The notes beneath the pieces were generated by a model that was not told where the DNA came from, made no database searches, and saw nothing but the letters and a program-made list of their open reading frames with translations. 21,779 nucleotides of DNA from LB3-1 sp036401895 (GTDB lineage: Bacteria; Chloroflexota; Chloroflexia; Chloroflexales; Kallotenuaceae), in contig DASWTW010000137.1 in the NCBI GenBank assembly GCA_036401895.1, positions 1-21,779 of the forward strand. The letters run 5' to 3'. Below are positions 14,383 to 21,636 of this stretch, in pieces. Position 1 is the first letter of the stretch. Every line of letters starts with the position of its first letter. The position numbers and the translations under genes were made by a program.

Positions 14383-15291
14383 ATGCGCGGTCCTCGTTTC
14401 GACCGAATTGTGCCCCTGGTCACTCTGGTACTGGTCGGTCTGGGCGTTGTTTTTCTGCTTGAGCTAAATACACAGCTGCTGGTTGTGAATTTAGGCGAAA
14501 ATCTGCCGACTTTCTCGATCGCCTGGCCGCTGATTGGCGTGCTGGCGCTGGTCACCGGGATCGGCGTAGAGCTGATCGCCCGGAGCTACTCCAAGCTTTA
14601 CGCCTCGGGCTGGGTTACCACCGTCGGATTCGGCCAGCGCATGATCGAGCTGGCGCTGCCGCTGTGGGTTGTGCCGGCCCTGACACCGATCGCGATGTTT
14701 GCGTTCTTCCGGCTGTTCAAGGGCGGCCTGCAAACCAACGCCTATCTGCTGGTGCTGGTCGCGACTGCGCTGCTGCTGCTGGTGCTGCTGAGCGCGCAGC
14801 ACTACCTGATCGAAGGCGACGCCCAGGCCCGGCGGACGGCGCGTAATGTTCAGAGTGTCGTCGCCTATGCGCTCATGTTTGCGATCTTCAGCGTGATCAC
14901 CTTCAATCGCTATCGCACGCTCTACGCGCTGCTGCTGGTGTTTCCCTCGACGCTGCTGCTGGCCGCCGATCTGCTGCGGAATCGGGCTCCGGCCCTATGG
15001 CTCACCGCCGCTGGCGTGGCGCTGGTGCTGGTCGAAAGCTACTGGGCGCTCAACTACTGGCCGTCCTCATTCTGGCTCAACAGCGCTGCGCTACTGGTTA
15101 TATTTTATGTGCTGATTGGTCTGATCCAGGGAGCGAACGAGTCTGCCGCCGACGTGCAGGAGCCGATACAGGCTGGGTTGACCAGGCGTGTGCTGCTGGA
15201 ATACGGGCTGCTTGGCTCGGGCGCACTGATTGCCCTGGCGATTGCGACGGCAGTGCTGCGCGCCCGCAACATCGATCTGCGCGGCCCGTAA
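14383..15291 (+). CDS. Polytopic membrane protein, about nine segments, unknown function
   Basis: A 302-residue, very hydrophobic protein with about nine predicted membrane helices, among them IVPLVTLVLVGLGVVFLLEL, WPLIGVLALVTGIGVELIA, YLLVLVATALLLLVLLSA and the last GALIALAIATAVL. Short charged loops include RSYSKLYAS and LIEGDAQARRTARN. I see no transporter signature; the general build recalls the uncharacterised DUF5656-type membrane proteins, with low certainty. I prefer the ATG at 14383, because GGGAG lies 5 nt before it, to the in-frame ATG at 14350, which would add 11 residues. The stop is only 2 nt from the stop of the convergent kinase gene, with no terminator between them. Confidence 0.75.
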   Translation: MRGPRFDRIVPLVTLVLVGLGVVFLLELNTQLLVVNLGENLPTFSIAWPLIGVLALVTGIGVELIARSYSKLYASGWVTTVGFGQRMIELALPLWVVPALTPIAMFAFFRLFKGGLQTNAYLLVLVATALLLLVLLSAQHYLIEGDAQARRTARNVQSVVAYALMFAIFSVITFNRYRTLYALLLVFPSTLLLAADLLRNRAPALWLTAAGVALVLVESYWALNYWPSSFWLNSAALLVIFYVLIGLIQGANESAADVQEPIQAGLTRRVLLEYGLLGSGALIALAIATAVLRARNIDLRGP

Positions 15292-15293
15292 GT

Positions 15294-17609
15294 CTAGGTC
15301 GGCGGCCCGACCGGATGCATCACGCGAATGTTCTTGACGACGGCACGGACATCGTCAAGCTGGAACGGCTTTTCGATCACCGCCGCCACGCCGGCCGCGC
15401 GCACCTGCTCAAGCTGTCTAGGATCGGTATGGCCCGTGATGACGACCGGCATGATCCAGGGTAGGCGCTTCTTGGCGTGCGACAGCAAGGTCAGCCCATC
15501 CATCTCGGGCATCGTCAGGTCTGCGAAGATTAGATCGACAGGCTCGCGGTTGAGGGCCTCCAGGGCTTTGAGCGGCTCGGTAAACCACTGCGCCACATGT
15601 CCATCGCGCGTCAACATGCCGTGCAGCGCCTTCGCGATCAGCGGCTCGTCGTCCACAACGATCATATGCAGCGGCCCGGAATGCTCTTCGAGAACGGGCG
15701 CCGGCTTCGCGGTTTTGCCATCCAGCGGCAGCCGAATCGTCATCTTGGTGCCCTTGCCGTCGCAATCGCTGACGGTGATCGTGCCGCCGTGCTCGGTAAT
15801 CACGCCGTACGAGATCGCCAGGCCCAGCCCGGTGCCGCCGTGCAGCTTATTGTTGCTGCCGTTCTTGCTGCTGACAAAGGGCTCGAAGATCTTGTCGCGG
15901 ATATGCTCGGGAATGCCGCTGCCGGTATCGCCGACCGACAGTACCACGTATCTGTCTTCTTGATACAGGTCGATCGTCAGCGTGCCGCCGTCGGGATACA
16001 TCGCGTCGATGGCGTTGGTCAGCAGATTCAGCATCACCTGCGACAACATGCCGATGTCGCATTCGAGCAGCGGCACCTCGGCAAAGTTGCGCTCGATCAC
16101 GATGTTGGCGCGACGAAACTCGGCTTGCAGCATCAGCAGCACCGGCTCGATCGCGCTGTGGATGTCGGCTAGCTCGCGCTTGGGCTCCAATCGCCGCGAG
16201 AAAGTCAGCAGGCCACGCGTGATGCTGCTGCCCTGCTGTGCGGCCTTGGCGATCGTATCCAGTGACGCGCGCTGATCCTCGGGCGTATTCGTGATCAGCG
16301 CCAGCTGCGCAATGCCGCTGATGCCCGCGAGCAGGTTGTTAAACTCGTGCGCCACGCCCGCCGAGAGCGTCCCGATCGCCGCCAGTCGCTCGGATTGCAC
16401 CACGCGCACCTGAGAAGATTTGAGCCGCGCGATCAGCCGCGCCTGGTAGAGCGCCAGCGCGGCCTGTGCGGCAAAGGTTTGCAGCAGCCGCGTACTGTCG
16501 TTGCTCCAGCTGAACTGCGGCGCGCTGAGCAACACCAGACAGCCGACGATGTCGTCGGGCGTAACCAGCGGCACCAGCAGCACCGGCCGCCCGCCCGTGG
16601 TCTGCGTAATATACTCCTGATCCAGGTTGACGATGCGACGATGGCCGCAGACATAGCGCAGCTTCTCGCTCCACTCCTCGATCGGCAGCCGGGGCCCGGT
16701 CCGTCCCCGCGTCACGATCTCGTCGTCCTCGTCCAGCTCGCCCCAGACCAGAACGCTGGCCTGAAGGATCGGAAACACCTCCATCAGGTTTTTCAGCAGC
16801 GTATCGAGCTGGGTTTGCACATCCTCCGACGAAAGCAGAACGGTTGTGGCCTCGTGTACCTGCTGCTGCTGGTGCAGCAGCTGGGCTGTCGCCTCTTGTT
16901 CTTTGAGCAGGTTGGCATGGACAGCAAACGAGCGGTGCAGCGCGATCAGCGGGATTAGACCAACCGCGAAATAAAGAAACCCGGAGTCTTCGCGATGCCA
17001 GAGGAAGGCTAAGACGAGGCCATAGGGCAGCAAGGCCAGATCGAAGACATTGAAGATACCCAGTGCCTCGCGCCAGGCTTCGCGCAGCTTCTGCTCGTTG
17101 ATCAGCACAATGAGCACGCCCATGAGACCAGTTGAAAGGGCCATATAAACGCCCACAACCAGAATAATGCGCACTAAGCTAACGAAAGTACCGGAAAACA
17201 GATCAAATCTGTGGGTAAGGAGCGCAGTTGTGCCAAAAAGGATGATTTGAAAGGCTGCGTTATAAAAAGCTTTATAGAGCGGCTTTTTTTGAACGAGGCC
17301 AACCAGGAGCGGCGCAGTGACAGCAATCAGCGTGACGCTAAACGGAGGAAAGATAAAGGCTGCCGCAATCAAGATCGCAGTGCTGATATTTTGGGAATAA
17401 ACGTTTTTGTAGGCAACCGGATTCAGCTCGATGATCAGCGTGATGACAATAAATGCAAGGATAGAAAGAAACGGGTAGAGAAACGGATCTCGATTGTTGG
17501 CAATGCTTGGGAAGAGAGGATCGGTACTAAGACTTATAGTAAGAATAGCAATGGCGCACCCGTAAATAAGATACAGGTAACGCCGCAGTGGTGCAGGTAA
17601 AGCATGCAT
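15294..17609 (-). CDS. Membrane-bound hybrid histidine kinase (GAF, HisKA, HATPase, receiver)
   Basis: A 771-residue two-component sensor. Residues 1-230 hold about seven or eight membrane helices (MASE-like sensor region), then a coiled-coil stretch (QEATAQLLHQQQQVHEA, about 238-254) and a GAF domain (about 258-392). The kinase core has the phospho-acceptor His421 (GVAHEFNNLLAGI), N box LLTNAIDAM (Asn532), G1 DTGSGIP (561-567) and G2 GGTGLGLAISYG (591-602). A C-terminal receiver (about 648-760) has D653/D654, the phospho-acceptor Asp697 (FADLTMPEMDG) and Lys747 (IEKPF). HEFNN is typical of NtrB-like HisKA kinases. No response regulator or histidine phosphotransfer gene is nearby, so output must go to a partner elsewhere or the internal receiver regulates kinase activity. 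The upstream 267-bp gap contains an unusual inverted repeat. Confidence 0.93.
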   Translation of the reverse strand: MHALPAPLRRYLYLIYGCAIAILTISLSTDPLFPSIANNRDPFLYPFLSILAFIVITLIIELNPVAYKNVYSQNISTAILIAAAFIFPPFSVTLIAVTAPLLVGLVQKKPLYKAFYNAAFQIILFGTTALLTHRFDLFSGTFVSLVRIILVVGVYMALSTGLMGVLIVLINEQKLREAWREALGIFNVFDLALLPYGLVLAFLWHREDSGFLYFAVGLIPLIALHRSFAVHANLLKEQEATAQLLHQQQQVHEATTVLLSSEDVQTQLDTLLKNLMEVFPILQASVLVWGELDEDDEIVTRGRTGPRLPIEEWSEKLRYVCGHRRIVNLDQEYITQTTGGRPVLLVPLVTPDDIVGCLVLLSAPQFSWSNDSTRLLQTFAAQAALALYQARLIARLKSSQVRVVQSERLAAIGTLSAGVAHEFNNLLAGISGIAQLALITNTPEDQRASLDTIAKAAQQGSSITRGLLTFSRRLEPKRELADIHSAIEPVLLMLQAEFRRANIVIERNFAEVPLLECDIGMLSQVMLNLLTNAIDAMYPDGGTLTIDLYQEDRYVVLSVGDTGSGIPEHIRDKIFEPFVSSKNGSNNKLHGGTGLGLAISYGVITEHGGTITVSDCDGKGTKMTIRLPLDGKTAKPAPVLEEHSGPLHMIVVDDEPLIAKALHGMLTRDGHVAQWFTEPLKALEALNREPVDLIFADLTMPEMDGLTLLSHAKKRLPWIMPVVITGHTDPRQLEQVRAAGVAAVIEKPFQLDDVRAVVKNIRVMHPVGPPT

Positions 17610-17643
17610 GTTGGAGATTCCCTAACGGGCGTGAAGCTGATGA

Positions 17644-17853
17644 GGATGAGCACTCTTCATGGTTACAAGGTTACTAGTTCCAGCGAGCTACTTCGGTCTT
17701 GCTCTGTGCAACGTCCCAGCGCATGGTAACACCCCAATGTATAATCTGTTGATGAATACTCGTGTATTCATCCGCTCCGCTCATTACCTGCTGATGTGCA
17801 GCCGCAGGTTTCGCTCCGCTAGTGGTGTGGTGGCCTGGGAAGAGTGCTCATCC
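17644..17853. repeat. 15-bp perfect inverted repeat enclosing 180 bp of non-coding DNA
   Basis: GGATGAGCACTCTTC (17644-17658) recurs inverted at 17839-17853. With a one-base bulge the match extends outward through GATGA on both sides (about 20 bp). The enclosed 180 bp carry no plausible gene, a TATAAT at 17740-17745 on the plus strand, and the hairpin at 17751-17772. It fills most of the 267-bp gap (17610-17876) upstream of the histidine kinase. Possible readings: a decayed miniature mobile element, a long regulatory stem, or chance. Confidence 0.6.
17751..17772. promoter_or_regulatory. Perfect 9-bp hairpin/dyad GATGAATAC upstream of the kinase gene
   Basis: GATGAATAC and its complement GTATTCATC are separated by TCGT. 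The dyad sits near the centre of the gap before the kinase gene, about 140 nt from its ATG. It could be an operator or an RNA hairpin; there is no T-run to make it a terminator. Confidence 0.4.
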
Positions 17854-17876
17854 ATCATCATCTTGTTTTCAGCATA

Positions 17877-18551
17877 TCATGCGGTTGCGAGTTCTGCAAC
17901 TAGCGCATGCTGCTGAACCGAAAGCCAGCCAGCTAACAGTCGATTAGTGGCTGCGAGGACGGAGCGTGCAGCCGCCTCGGCTACACAGCTTCGTACAAAT
18001 ACAGTGCCAAGCAGATGCTCGACGTGCGACTCCTGGCAGGTCACATAGGCGGTGACCGCCTGCCGTGCGCCAAACTCTGCGAATTGTACACCGCCAAGGT
18101 CAAACGGCGCACGGGGAGAGAACAAGGTGTTGAGCGCAGCCACTGTGGCTTTGCCTGCTGCAAGGGCCGCGTTGTCTTCTACCGGGTAATGAGCCTGGTA
18201 TTTCTGCTCACCATTGATCAGCTCGACCTCGATAAACGTACCATCCATCTGCTGAAGGGTTTCAACTTTTCCTAGCGCAATCCGCTCGATGGCCACATTA
18301 TCTGCGGCCTGTACCAGGCTAATCCGCCGGTAATCGATGCGGTAGGCGTACCGAACGATCAAAAAGCTTTCGATGTCTCGAACAACTTTTTTGGGCGAAC
18401 GTCGCGGTGTGGCGGCAACATGAATTTCACCGATGCCGTCATCGCTCAGAAAGACCCGCGCGCCGCGAACTCCTGGAATGGTGAGGAGTGCCTGCTCAAG
18501 TGTAGCTGTATCTGGCAGGGATACAGAGCTGTTAAAGATGGGCTTCGACAC
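17877..18551 (-). CDS. Hypothetical protein, two-part architecture (224 aa, GTG start)
   Basis: I recognise a pattern but not a named function. Residues about 16-85 form a small alpha/beta domain: LEQALLTIPGVRGARVFLSD, EIHVAATPRRSPKKVVRDIE, then RYAYRIDYRRISLVQ. Proteins with this 'PGVxxAxV...EIHVxAxxxRxPKxVVRDIES...xIDxRxISxxQ' pattern occur in several Gram-positive phyla without an assigned role. The C-terminal half (about 95-224) has alternating strands (GTFIEVELING, TAYVTCQES) and an Ala-rich final helix (VAEAAARSVLAATNRLL). It appears soluble. The start is GTG at 18551, fixed by a strong GGAGG 5 nt upstream. It is the gene immediately upstream of the kinase gene on the same strand, but 267 bp separate them, so co-transcription is unlikely. 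Confidence 0.78.
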   Translation of the reverse strand: MSKPIFNSSVSLPDTATLEQALLTIPGVRGARVFLSDDGIGEIHVAATPRRSPKKVVRDIESFLIVRYAYRIDYRRISLVQAADNVAIERIALGKVETLQQMDGTFIEVELINGEQKYQAHYPVEDNAALAAGKATVAALNTLFSPRAPFDLGGVQFAEFGARQAVTAYVTCQESHVEHLLGTVFVRSCVAEAAARSVLAATNRLLAGWLSVQQHALVAELATA

Positions 18552-18623
18552 GAAAGCCTCCGGTTATTGGGCAAACGGGACGCGATACAGATTGTGCGAC
18601 GCTAGGTGAGATGAATAGTACGT

Positions 18624-18675
18624 AACGTCTAACGCTTCGTAATGTTGGGCAAAGGTATAAATTTGGTTAGACGTT
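18624..18675. repeat. 10-bp inverted repeat AACGTCTAAC in the 18552-18757 gap
   Basis: AACGTCTAAC (18624-18633) and GTTAGACGTT (18666-18675) form a perfect dyad around 32 bp of AT-rich sequence. It lies between the cysS-like stop and the GTG start of the 224-residue protein, about 75-125 nt before the latter. It may be an operator pair or a weak hairpin. I see no gene in this 206-bp gap. Confidence 0.4.
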
Positions 18676-18757
18676 GTTGGTGCCTATAGAGTAGCGTATA
18701 ACCCTGCCTTGAGCGAGTCGTGAAATAGTACTTTAGAACCGGGTTTGTATAGTCCTC

Positions 18758-19957
18758 TTAAACAGGAGAAAGTTGCACTCCCAGGACATTCACTAGCTCC
18801 TGCAAAAGCCGCTGGCTCGCTTGTAGATCCTGGCCTGTTTCAGCGGCGGCGACGATGGCTTGAGCCAGCTCATACAGCACGACGATCGCCTTGGGTGTGT
18901 CGAAGTCCTCATCCATTGCCGCGTAGAAGCGTCCGCGATAATCATCGCCGTCGAGCAGATCGCCGCTCCCGGGCTCGGCTGCCAGGGCTTGCTTCACGGT
19001 CTGTACGATCTGCTCGGCGCGCTCGACCGTCTGCTTGCTGTACTCGAACTCGTCCCGGTAAGGATAGCTCAAGATCGCCAGGCGCAGCGCGGCCGGCGAA
19101 TAAAGATCCACCACCTCGTCGACAAATACCATGTTGCCCAGTGATTTCGACATTTTGGTGCCGCCGAGCGCGACCATACCGGTATGCATCCAGTAGCGCA
19201 CAAAAGGCACAGTGCCGGTCGCCGACTCGGCCTGGGCGATCTCGCAGGCGTGATGCGGAAAGATCAGATCCGTGCCGCCGCCGTGGATGTCGATCGGCGC
19301 GCCGAGATATTCGTTAGCCATCGTCGAGCATTCGATATGCCAGCCCGGCCTTCCCGGTCCCCACGGGCTCTCCCAGGCTGGCTCGTCGGGCTGGGATGGC
19401 TGCCAGAGCACGAAGTCGAGTGGATCGAGCTTGTTGGGATCGTCGGGATTATTGCCCATCTCGTTGGCCATCGCCAGCATGGTCTGGTAGTCGGTGTGAG
19501 CGATCTCGCCAAAGTTTTCTTTGGAGGCGGCATGATAGTACACGCTGCCGTTGCGGACGTAGGCGTGGCCCTTCTCGATCAGGGTTGCGATCGTCGCCTG
19601 CATCTGCGGAATAACGCTGGTCGCAGGAACATAAAACTCCGGCTTCTCGATGTTGAGGCGCTTCAGCGAGTCGAGGTAGCGCCGGGTCTGCTGCTCGCCC
19701 AGTTCCTGCCAGCTAACGCCATCGCGGCGGGCACGCTCAAACAGCGGCTCGTCGATGTCGGTCACGTTTTGTACGTAGCGGACGCGAAGACCCTGCTGCT
19801 GAAGGTAGCGGCGCAGCGTGTCGTAGACGACGCCGACGCGGGCATGACCGAGATGACTGGTATCGTAGGGTGTAATGCCGCAGACGTACATTTTGACCAC
19901 GCCGCTCGGGAATTCGGCATCCTCAACGCGGCGGCTGAGCGTGTTATACAGTCGCAT
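18758..19957 (-). CDS. cysS: Cysteinyl-tRNA synthetase family ligase (CysS- or MshC-type), short
   Basis: A class I synthetase-fold enzyme that activates cysteine with ATP. The 399 residues begin MRLYNTLSRR and hold HLGHA (HIGH motif), KMSKSLGN (KMSKS, 268-272) and all four CysS zinc ligands: C26, C210 (WHIEC), H235 and E239. However, CGITPYDTSHLGHA, 'DEPLFERARRDGVSW' and the KLDPLDFVLW-to-GPGRPGWHIEC stretch resemble MshC, the mycothiol-pathway enzyme that joins cysteine to GlcN-inositol. The chain ends at LGVQLSPV after the DALR helices, without the roughly 60-residue anticodon-binding end of normal CysS (about 460 residues); MshC also lacks this. The retained Glu239 is CysS-like. The symbol is provisional: it may be a compact CysS or a thiol-biosynthesis ligase. 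The ATG at 19957 matches the family start, though the Shine-Dalgarno is weak; a GTG at 19972 is the alternative. Confidence 0.85.
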   Translation of the reverse strand: MRLYNTLSRRVEDAEFPSGVVKMYVCGITPYDTSHLGHARVGVVYDTLRRYLQQQGLRVRYVQNVTDIDEPLFERARRDGVSWQELGEQQTRRYLDSLKRLNIEKPEFYVPATSVIPQMQATIATLIEKGHAYVRNGSVYYHAASKENFGEIAHTDYQTMLAMANEMGNNPDDPNKLDPLDFVLWQPSQPDEPAWESPWGPGRPGWHIECSTMANEYLGAPIDIHGGGTDLIFPHHACEIAQAESATGTVPFVRYWMHTGMVALGGTKMSKSLGNMVFVDEVVDLYSPAALRLAILSYPYRDEFEYSKQTVERAEQIVQTVKQALAAEPGSGDLLDGDDYRGRFYAAMDEDFDTPKAIVVLYELAQAIVAAAETGQDLQASQRLLQELVNVLGVQLSPV

Positions 19958-20029
19958 ACAAGTTCTTATCACAGATGAAAGAATAGCTGTGCCAGCGCAC
20001 AGCCAGCGTGCTGTGGATTGTCGCGCGTG

Positions 20030-20482
20030 TTAGATGCTGCACTGCATCGCGATCGCTTGCATCCAGCCGTCGACATCCGCAGCGCTCGGCAGCTCGCTCA
20101 TGTCGGCGGCAAGCCACTGCTGGTACAGCTCAGCGTAGCGATCCAGGACAAACAGCCCCACCTTGGCGGTGTCGGGAAGGAAGCGCGCACGAACACTCTG
20201 CTCTTTGTCGATCAAGATCGTGAACGGAGTCGCACCGAGCGCGCCCGCCGCATCTTCGCTGCCCACCACGACGATGCCGCGCGCCGGCAATTGCGGCCAC
20301 TCTTCGGCGCGCTGAGCGAGACGCTGGAGGTAAGCTTGTGGATCGATGCCGTCTTGAACCAGCAGCAGCAGCAAATGTTCGCGACCTCGCTGTTTGGCAA
20401 GATTCTGCGGCTGTCCATGTTTGTCAGGCAGCGTGAACAGCGGCACAACTTTATGCACAGGCAATTTCGCAGAATGTTCCAT
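20030..20482 (-). CDS. Thioredoxin-fold (redoxin-like) protein lacking catalytic cysteines
   Basis: A 150-residue soluble protein. The opening LPVHKVVPLFTLPDKHGQPQ is typical of AhpC/TSA-Redoxin proteins, followed by strand HLLLLLVQ, the helix YLQRLAQRAEEW, strand GIVVVGSED and the TPFTILIDKEQSVRARFLP segment that carries the expected cis-Pro-like 'TPFTILID'. After the central strand, where peroxiredoxins place the catalytic Cys, it reads VQDGIDPQAY. The only cysteine is Cys148 near the C-terminus, so a normal peroxidase or disulfide role is unlikely. It may be a binding or regulatory relative. The ATG at 20482 is preceded by GGGAG at 5 nt. It is divergent from the methyltransferase gene across 69 bp and 72 bp upstream of the cysS-like gene on the same strand. 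Confidence 0.75.
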   Translation of the reverse strand: MEHSAKLPVHKVVPLFTLPDKHGQPQNLAKQRGREHLLLLLVQDGIDPQAYLQRLAQRAEEWPQLPARGIVVVGSEDAAGALGATPFTILIDKEQSVRARFLPDTAKVGLFVLDRYAELYQQWLAADMSELPSAADVDGWMQAIAMQCSI

Positions 20483-20551
20483 ATCCTCTCCCATCGCTAA
20501 CAATCCGCACACTCTGGATTATACTGCAACTATCTAGCCAGGAGGGATGAT

Positions 20552-21352
20552 ATGCGCGATAACTATGCGCTTGATGCGGAGCTCTACGATATTGTCTATG
20601 CCGATTATCTTGATGATATTGAGTTTTATGTGGAGGAGGCGCGGCGGACGGATGGTCCTTGCCTTGAGCTTGGCTGCGGCTCGGGACGGGTGTTGATTCC
20701 GGTCGCGGAGGGTGGAGCGACCGTCACGGGTCTGGATGTGGCCAAGCCGATGCTGGCTCGTGCCCGGCGCAAGGTGGCGGCGCTGCCCGACGATGTGCGC
20801 TCACGCATTACGCTGGGCGAGGGCGATATGCGTACCTTCAAGCTGGATACGCAGTTCGCGCTGATCTATATTCCGTTTCGGGCGTTTCTGCATGTGATGC
20901 ACGCCGAGGATCAGATCAAGGCGCTGAACAACATTCGCCGGCATCTGCGGCCCGACGGCAGGCTAGCGCTCAACTTTTTCGATCCGTCGCTCGAATATAT
21001 CGTCAGCCACAGCGGCCCGATCGGCGGCGCGCTGCACACAACCGGCGAGACATTCGTCGATCCGCGCACCGGCCATCTGCTGGTCGAGTGGGCGACCATC
21101 CACTACTCGCAGCATTTGCAGCGCATCGATCAGTATTTTATCTACGACGAGGTCGATGCGCGCGGCCGAGTGGTCGGGCGGCTGTACCGCAATCTGGAGA
21201 TGCGCTATATCTTTCGCTGGGAGTTCGAGCATCTGCTGGCGCGCTGCGGCTTTGAGGTCGAGTCGTTGTATGGCTCGTTCCATCGCGAGCCGTATGGTCA
21301 GGCCGGGCAGGAGCTGATCTGGATCGCCCGCAAGAGTGAGGACCGTGCGTGA
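20552..21352 (+). CDS. Class I SAM-dependent methyltransferase
   Basis: A 266-residue Rossmann-fold methyltransferase. Motif I is CLELGCGSGRVLIP (residues 37-50), followed by the acidic strand end VTGLDVAKPMLARAR (the ribose-binding Asp is at about 62), GEGDMRTF for the adenine pocket, and LRPDGRLALNFFDP after the catalytic strand. The C-terminal part (about 155-260) is an extra beta-rich lid with RLYRNLEMRYIFRWEFEHLL and the family's usual ending 'GFEVESLYG'. The N-terminus YALDAELYDIVYADY is typical of small-molecule methyltransferases; the substrate is unknown. AGGAGG lies 7 nt before the ATG, and a TATACT box at 20520-20525 could be its promoter. It is followed 7 nt later by a small membrane protein gene, so the two are probably co-transcribed. 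Confidence 0.92.
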   Translation: MRDNYALDAELYDIVYADYLDDIEFYVEEARRTDGPCLELGCGSGRVLIPVAEGGATVTGLDVAKPMLARARRKVAALPDDVRSRITLGEGDMRTFKLDTQFALIYIPFRAFLHVMHAEDQIKALNNIRRHLRPDGRLALNFFDPSLEYIVSHSGPIGGALHTTGETFVDPRTGHLLVEWATIHYSQHLQRIDQYFIYDEVDARGRVVGRLYRNLEMRYIFRWEFEHLLARCGFEVESLYGSFHREPYGQAGQELIWIARKSEDRA

Positions 21353-21359
21353 GGTTGCT

Positions 21360-21560
21360 ATGATCGAGCGACTGGCACAGGTAGATTGGACAACCCTGCT
21401 GATCGCGCTGGCGATTGTGGTGGCGGTGCTGCTGGGACCGTATGATCTGCTGATGCTGCTACAGCGGCGCTGGGAGCGGCAGCGACAGGAGCGGATCGCG
21501 CGCGGCGAGGACGTAACGCCTAAGCGCATCACGGATGAGGACGACGAAGACGATTGGTAG
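21360..21560 (+). CDS. Small single-pass membrane protein (66 aa), unknown function
   Basis: The 66 residues begin MIERLAQVDW, have one membrane helix (about 11-31: TLLIALAIVVAVLLGPYDLL), a basic amphipathic helix (RRWERQRQERIARGED) and an acidic tail ending TDEDDEDDW. The basic stretch after the helix favours a cytosolic C-terminus. GAGG 6 nt before the ATG at 21360 decides the start; an in-frame GTG at 21336 would overlap the methyltransferase gene. No family recognised. It may help anchor or regulate the co-transcribed methyltransferase, which is only a guess from position. Confidence 0.7.
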   Translation: MIERLAQVDWTTLLIALAIVVAVLLGPYDLLMLLQRRWERQRQERIARGEDVTPKRITDEDDEDDW

Positions 21561-21598
21561 GCTGGTCATTGGAGAGCCGCGACGTGGAGTCGTGGCAT

Positions 21599-21618
21599 GC
21601 CGGCCGACGAGGGCCGGC
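21599..21618 (+). terminator. Hairpin between converging genes at 21.6 kb, possible terminator
   Basis: GCCGGCC pairs with GGCCGGC around a 6-nt loop, 38 nt after the small membrane protein stop and 18 nt from the stop of the convergent partial gene. There is no T-run on either strand, so termination would be inefficient or factor-aided. Confidence 0.4.
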
Positions 21619-21636
21619 GGAGCGCCGCGCAGCAAG

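Noticed and set aside
17659..17916. An 85-codon plus-strand open frame downstream of TATAAT at 17740
   Set aside because: It starts before that box, lacks a Shine-Dalgarno, has irregular composition and overlaps the end of the 224-residue protein gene.
18627..18672. Integron attC-like ends: GTCTAAC ... GTTAGAC fit the RYYYAAC / GTTRRRY boxes
   Set aside because: The 46-bp span is shorter than known attC sites, the inner sequence has no paired L boxes or self-complementary stem, and there is no integrase or cassette array nearby.
19184..19978. A 264-codon plus-strand open frame opposite the cysS-like gene
   Set aside because: It is the shadow of a recognised class I synthetase gene, with no Shine-Dalgarno or family pattern.
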